6,509 nucleotides of DNA from JADLHS01 sp036274115. GTDB taxonomy: Bacteria > Verrucomicrobiota > Verrucomicrobiia > Limisphaerales > JADLHS01. Shown piece after piece: positions 4,076 through 6,509 of this stretch (its first letter is position 1; each line of letters begins with the position of its first letter). The position numbers were made by a program, and so were the translations under genes. The notes below the pieces were generated by a model. That model was not told where the DNA came from, did not search any database, and saw only the letters and a program-made list of their open reading frames with translations. The stretch is taken from contig DASUGI010000359.1 in the NCBI GenBank assembly GCA_036274115.1, forward strand, positions 1 through 6,509. The letters are read 5' to 3'.

Positions 4076-5503
4076 ATGCCGAGTGTTTACATCAAGACCT
4101 ACGGTTGCCAGATGAACGAGCGCGACAGCGAGGCCGTCGCCGCGCAGCTCGTGGCCAAGGGCTATACCCTGGCCGCGTCCGAGCACGTGGCGGACGTCGT
4201 TTTGCTCAACACGTGCAGCGTGCGTGACAATGCCGAGCAAACCGCGCTCAACAAGATGGCCAACGTGGTCAACAATGCGCGCAAAGATCGGCCCAATCAG
4301 ATCTTTGGCTTCATGGGTTGCATGGCTCAAAGTCGCGGCAAGGAACTGGTGGACCGTTTGCCGGATGTGGACCTCGTGCTCGGTACGCAGAAGTTTCATC
4401 GCGCGGCGGAATATCTGGATGATTTGCTCGCGGGCAAACGGGACAAGGTGGTGGATACGGAGGAAGAGCAGGGGAGCGAGGCGACCATTAAGGAACATTT
4501 GCTCAACGGCGCGGCCAAAAGCAAAGCGGTAACTGCGTTCGTGAGCATCATGCAAGGCTGCAATCAATACTGCACCTTTTGTATCGTGCCTTACACGCGC
4601 GGCCAGGAACGCAGTCGAACGATTCCGGACATCGTCGCTGAATGCCGGCAGTTGGTGTCACAAGGCGTGAAGGAAATCACTTTGCTCGGGCAGATCGTTA
4701 CGAGTTACGGAAAACGTGGTACGGGACAAGTGACAGGTGACATGAAGCCGGCCCTCGTGTCACCCGTCACGCGTCACGCGTCACCTTCCGTCCCTCACGT
4801 GTCACCCTTCGTCCGCCTTATCGAAGCCGTCCACGAGATTGAAGGGTTGGAACGCATCCGTTTTACATCGCCGCATCCAAAGGGTTACGGCGATGATTTA
4901 GTCGAGGCCTATGGGCGTTTACCAAAGCTGGTCGAGAGCGCGCATCTGCCGGTGCAAAGTGGCAGCGACCGAGTGCTTAAGCTCATGCACCGCGGCTACA
5001 CCCGCACGCGCTTTCTCGAGATCATTCGCAAACTACGCGCGGTCAAACCTGGCATCGGGGTGACCAGCGACATCATCGTCGGCTTTCCCGGGGAAACCGA
5101 AGCGGACTTTGAAGAGACGCTTTCGCTGTGTCGCGAAGTGGAGTTCGACAATGCTTACCTGTTCAAATACTCGCCACGCAGAGATACGCCGGCAGCGGCG
5201 ATGCCCGATCAATTGCCCGAGGAAGTCATTGAGGAACGGCACGCTCGCTTACTCGATTTGGTGAACACCATCGGCAAACGAAAGTACGAAGCGTTTGTAT
5301 CGCGCCGGGTTCAGATTCTCGTGGAAGGTCCGAGCCGGAAGAATGAAGCTCGCATGATGGGTCGCACGCCGTGTAACAGGATTGTTTTGATTGACGGATC
5401 AGAACGTCATCGGGGGCAATTGATGGATGTGAAGATCACCCGCGCGGGCTTGTTTACGCTCTATGGTGATCCGGCGATTGTCGGACTCCAGGCCGCGACC
5501 TGA
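4076..5503 (+). CDS. miaB: tRNA-2-methylthio-N6-dimethylallyladenosine synthase (MiaB)
   Basis: A 475-residue radical-SAM methylthiotransferase that turns i6A37 into ms2i6A37 in tRNAs reading UNN codons, using two [4Fe-4S] clusters and two SAM. The N-terminal UPF0004 domain holds the auxiliary-cluster cysteines C11 (TYGCQMN), C47 (NTCSVRDNAEQ) and C82 (GCMAQ). The radical-SAM cluster is C162-x3-C166-x2-C169 (GCNQYCTFC), followed by IVPYTRGQERSR. LPVQSGSDRVLKLMHRGYTR and DIIVGFPGETEADFEETL are further family blocks, and a C-terminal TRAM domain (about 404-466) binds tRNA. ATG 4076 gives the standard MiaB start (VYIKTYGCQMN); the frame extends upstream to TTG 3971 but crosses the terminator, and TTG 4052 is a weaker alternative. 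No good ribosome binding site precedes 4076. Oddities: the usual GQNVNSY is GQIVTSY (205-211), and residues 214-244 hold a longer-than-usual, repeat-encoded loop. The stop codon abuts that of the convergent transporter gene. Confidence 0.97.
   Translation: MPSVYIKTYGCQMNERDSEAVAAQLVAKGYTLAASEHVADVVLLNTCSVRDNAEQTALNKMANVVNNARKDRPNQIFGFMGCMAQSRGKELVDRLPDVDLVLGTQKFHRAAEYLDDLLAGKRDKVVDTEEEQGSEATIKEHLLNGAAKSKAVTAFVSIMQGCNQYCTFCIVPYTRGQERSRTIPDIVAECRQLVSQGVKEITLLGQIVTSYGKRGTGQVTGDMKPALVSPVTRHASPSVPHVSPFVRLIEAVHEIEGLERIRFTSPHPKGYGDDLVEAYGRLPKLVESAHLPVQSGSDRVLKLMHRGYTRTRFLEIIRKLRAVKPGIGVTSDIIVGFPGETEADFEETLSLCREVEFDNAYLFKYSPRRDTPAAAMPDQLPEEVIEERHARLLDLVNTIGKRKYEAFVSRRVQILVEGPSRKNEARMMGRTPCNRIVLIDGSERHRGQLMDVKITRAGLFTLYGDPAIVGLQAAT
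4730..4807. repeat. Palindromic and heptamer repeat inserted in frame in miaB
   Basis: GTGACAGGTGACA (4730-4742) and TGTCACCCGTCAC (4758-4770) are inverted repeats, 13 bases with one mismatch, around a GCCGGC-containing loop. The right arm runs into three tandem heptamers CGTCACG, CGTCACG, CGTCACC (4765-4785). CGTGTCACCC occurs at 4756-4765 and again at 4798-4807. The stretch encodes most of a Pro/Ser/Val-rich loop in MiaB (residues about 214-244) at a position where relatives have a shorter linker. The frame is kept, as in repeats that invade surface loops of proteins. Confidence 0.75.
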
Positions 5504-6469
5504 TCAGCGTTTTTGCAAAAGGACGTTTGCCGCGGTGACGAGGCCGCCTCCGATGAGCAAGCGGGTGGTGAGCGTTTCGTTGGGATAGTTGATGCCGGCC
5601 CAGATGGAAATCAAGCCGGGGAGAAACAGTGCGAGGACACTGGTGATGACGGGTTCCACACAGTAGATGAGCCCGGCTTCAGTGGCCGTCACGTCGCGTT
5701 GCCAGCGATTCATGAAAAGGTAGCCGCCGAGGGTGCATACCAGAACCAGCGCGGCCAGAAAGCCGAGTGAGGCAGGTGAGGCAAAAGCGCGCAGGCACGC
5801 GGCGGCATTTGGCGCGGTCAACCCAACGCCGGGCACGCAGAACAGCGCCATGAAGACAAACATCACAACGGAGAAGCGAAGCGGATCGTTGGCGGCGTAG
5901 CAGGGACGTTCGAGCATGAGAATCTGACCACCGAACAGAATGGAGCCCATGAGCGTTTCCGCTTCGCCGCGGCCGAGTTTGAAGGTTTTGAAATCAAGAT
6001 CGGCAAGAATGGCGAGCCCAACCAGCACCAGGGCGAGGCTGACGATCACTTTTGGGCTGGGCAGATGCTGGTGAACGAGCGCGACCCAGACGGGGATGAA
6101 CGCGACATAAAGTTGAGTCAGGAATGCGGAGGTGGATGCCGCGGTATAAGACAAGCCGTCCATCTGAAACAGAATTCCGCCGATCCCGAAGGCGGCCAGT
6201 CCGAAGCCTTGTTCCAGTTCGAGGCGAGTTATCTTCAGCAATTCGCGATGCAGGAACACGGCGAGCAAAAGTCCCGCCACGCCGAAGCGATACAGCGCAC
6301 CAATCATCGCGAAGAACCACGTACTTCCAGCCGGGACGAATTTCTGCTGTTCCAGCGCAAGCGCTTTTACGATGGGAAAGCTCGAAGCCCAAAAGAACGT
6401 CGCCACCAGCAGCATGGTGATGGCTTTGCGATGGCGCGCGGGCGAGACGGTGGAGGCGTCTGGAATCAC
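5504..6469 (-). CDS. EamA/DMT-family transporter (10 TM), substrate unknown
   Basis: A 321-residue inner-membrane protein of the drug/metabolite transporter superfamily, made of two EamA repeats of five helices. Repeat 1 starts with MLLVATFFWASSFPIVKALAL (19-39), a typical first helix, and includes the TAASTSAFLTQLYVAFIPVWVAL helix pair. Repeat 2 begins near LMGSILFGGQILML and has the matching ATEAGLIYCVEPVITSVLALFLPG segment and a final LLIGGGLVTAANVLLQKR. Members export or import small metabolites such as amino acids, but the sequence does not reveal the substrate. The start given is GTG 6469. The frame stays open to the window edge (6509), and an internal ATG at residue 19 (6415) would remove the short N-terminal tail; no strong ribosome binding site distinguishes them. 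It converges on miaB, the two stop codons forming TGATCA (5501-5506), so neither gene has its own terminator between them. I see no functional link with miaB. Confidence 0.9.
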   Translation of the reverse strand: MIPDASTVSPARHRKAITMLLVATFFWASSFPIVKALALEQQKFVPAGSTWFFAMIGALYRFGVAGLLLAVFLHRELLKITRLELEQGFGLAAFGIGGILFQMDGLSYTAASTSAFLTQLYVAFIPVWVALVHQHLPSPKVIVSLALVLVGLAILADLDFKTFKLGRGEAETLMGSILFGGQILMLERPCYAANDPLRFSVVMFVFMALFCVPGVGLTAPNAAACLRAFASPASLGFLAALVLVCTLGGYLFMNRWQRDVTATEAGLIYCVEPVITSVLALFLPGLISIWAGINYPNETLTTRLLIGGGLVTAANVLLQKR

Positions 6470-6482
6470 GATTATCTTGCAA

Positions 6483-6501
6483 CGCCGCCGTGCCGGCGGC
6501 G
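6483..6501. repeat. Short GC-rich hairpin at the right edge
   Basis: CGCCGCCG (6483-6490), loop TGC, and CGGCGGCG (6494-6501) form a perfect 8-bp stem just upstream of the transporter start. No T-run follows on the plus strand; read on the minus strand it would lie in the 5' region of the transporter mRNA, or be the terminator hairpin of a gene beyond the edge. The window ends too soon to decide. Confidence 0.45.
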
Positions 6502-6509
6502 AGTTCGGG

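Noticed and set aside
4765..4807. CRISPR-like repeats
   Set aside because: Seven-base tandem repeats without spacers, inside an intact coding frame.

Overview
The window looks like a chromosomal segment of a Verrucomicrobiota bacterium, probably near Pedosphaera/Limisphaerales. The clue is the first gene: an N-terminal GFTLIELLVVIAIIAILAAM prepilin segment followed by SCLNNLKQLGL and a C-terminal H-x9-DG motif is a combination typical of the very large prepilin-like families of Verrucomicrobiota and Planctomycetota. Base composition is moderately GC-rich. The assignment is from recollection of such proteins, not from a search.

Layout. (1) 18-872: a prepilin-like (type II secretion/type IV pilus pseudopilin family) protein. 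(2) 1036-3946: three tandem, same-strand paralogous genes for small secreted proteins of a family I cannot name. All three share an EW-xxx-[FW]WQ[WY] motif, a VWF motif and a PxG[KT] motif after a signal peptide. They are not a tight operon. Each has its own long upstream region with repeated elements: promoter-like boxes TGTAACC and GTTGTAGC at constant spacing, a leader (about 80 % identical by eye between copies 2 and 3), and a small GC hairpin just before the ribosome binding site. (3) 3979-4014: a strong intrinsic terminator closing the cluster. (4) 4076-5503: miaB, the tRNA methylthiotransferase, carrying an in-frame palindromic/heptamer repeat insertion in a loop. (5) 5504-6469, minus strand: an EamA/DMT-type 10-TM transporter, converging on miaB with the two stop codons directly abutting.

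The most interesting part is the paralog cluster. The upstream leaders of copies 2 and 3 are clearly more alike than their proteins, which suggests that the non-coding leader is under its own selection (a shared alternative-sigma promoter and/or a structured regulatory RNA). The second notable item is the repeat-derived insertion within miaB. A 74-base imperfect hairpin between paralogs 1 and 2 is a possible miniature mobile or REP-like element. The flanking miaB and transporter genes are ordinary housekeeping/accessory genes with no evident functional link to the secreted proteins.
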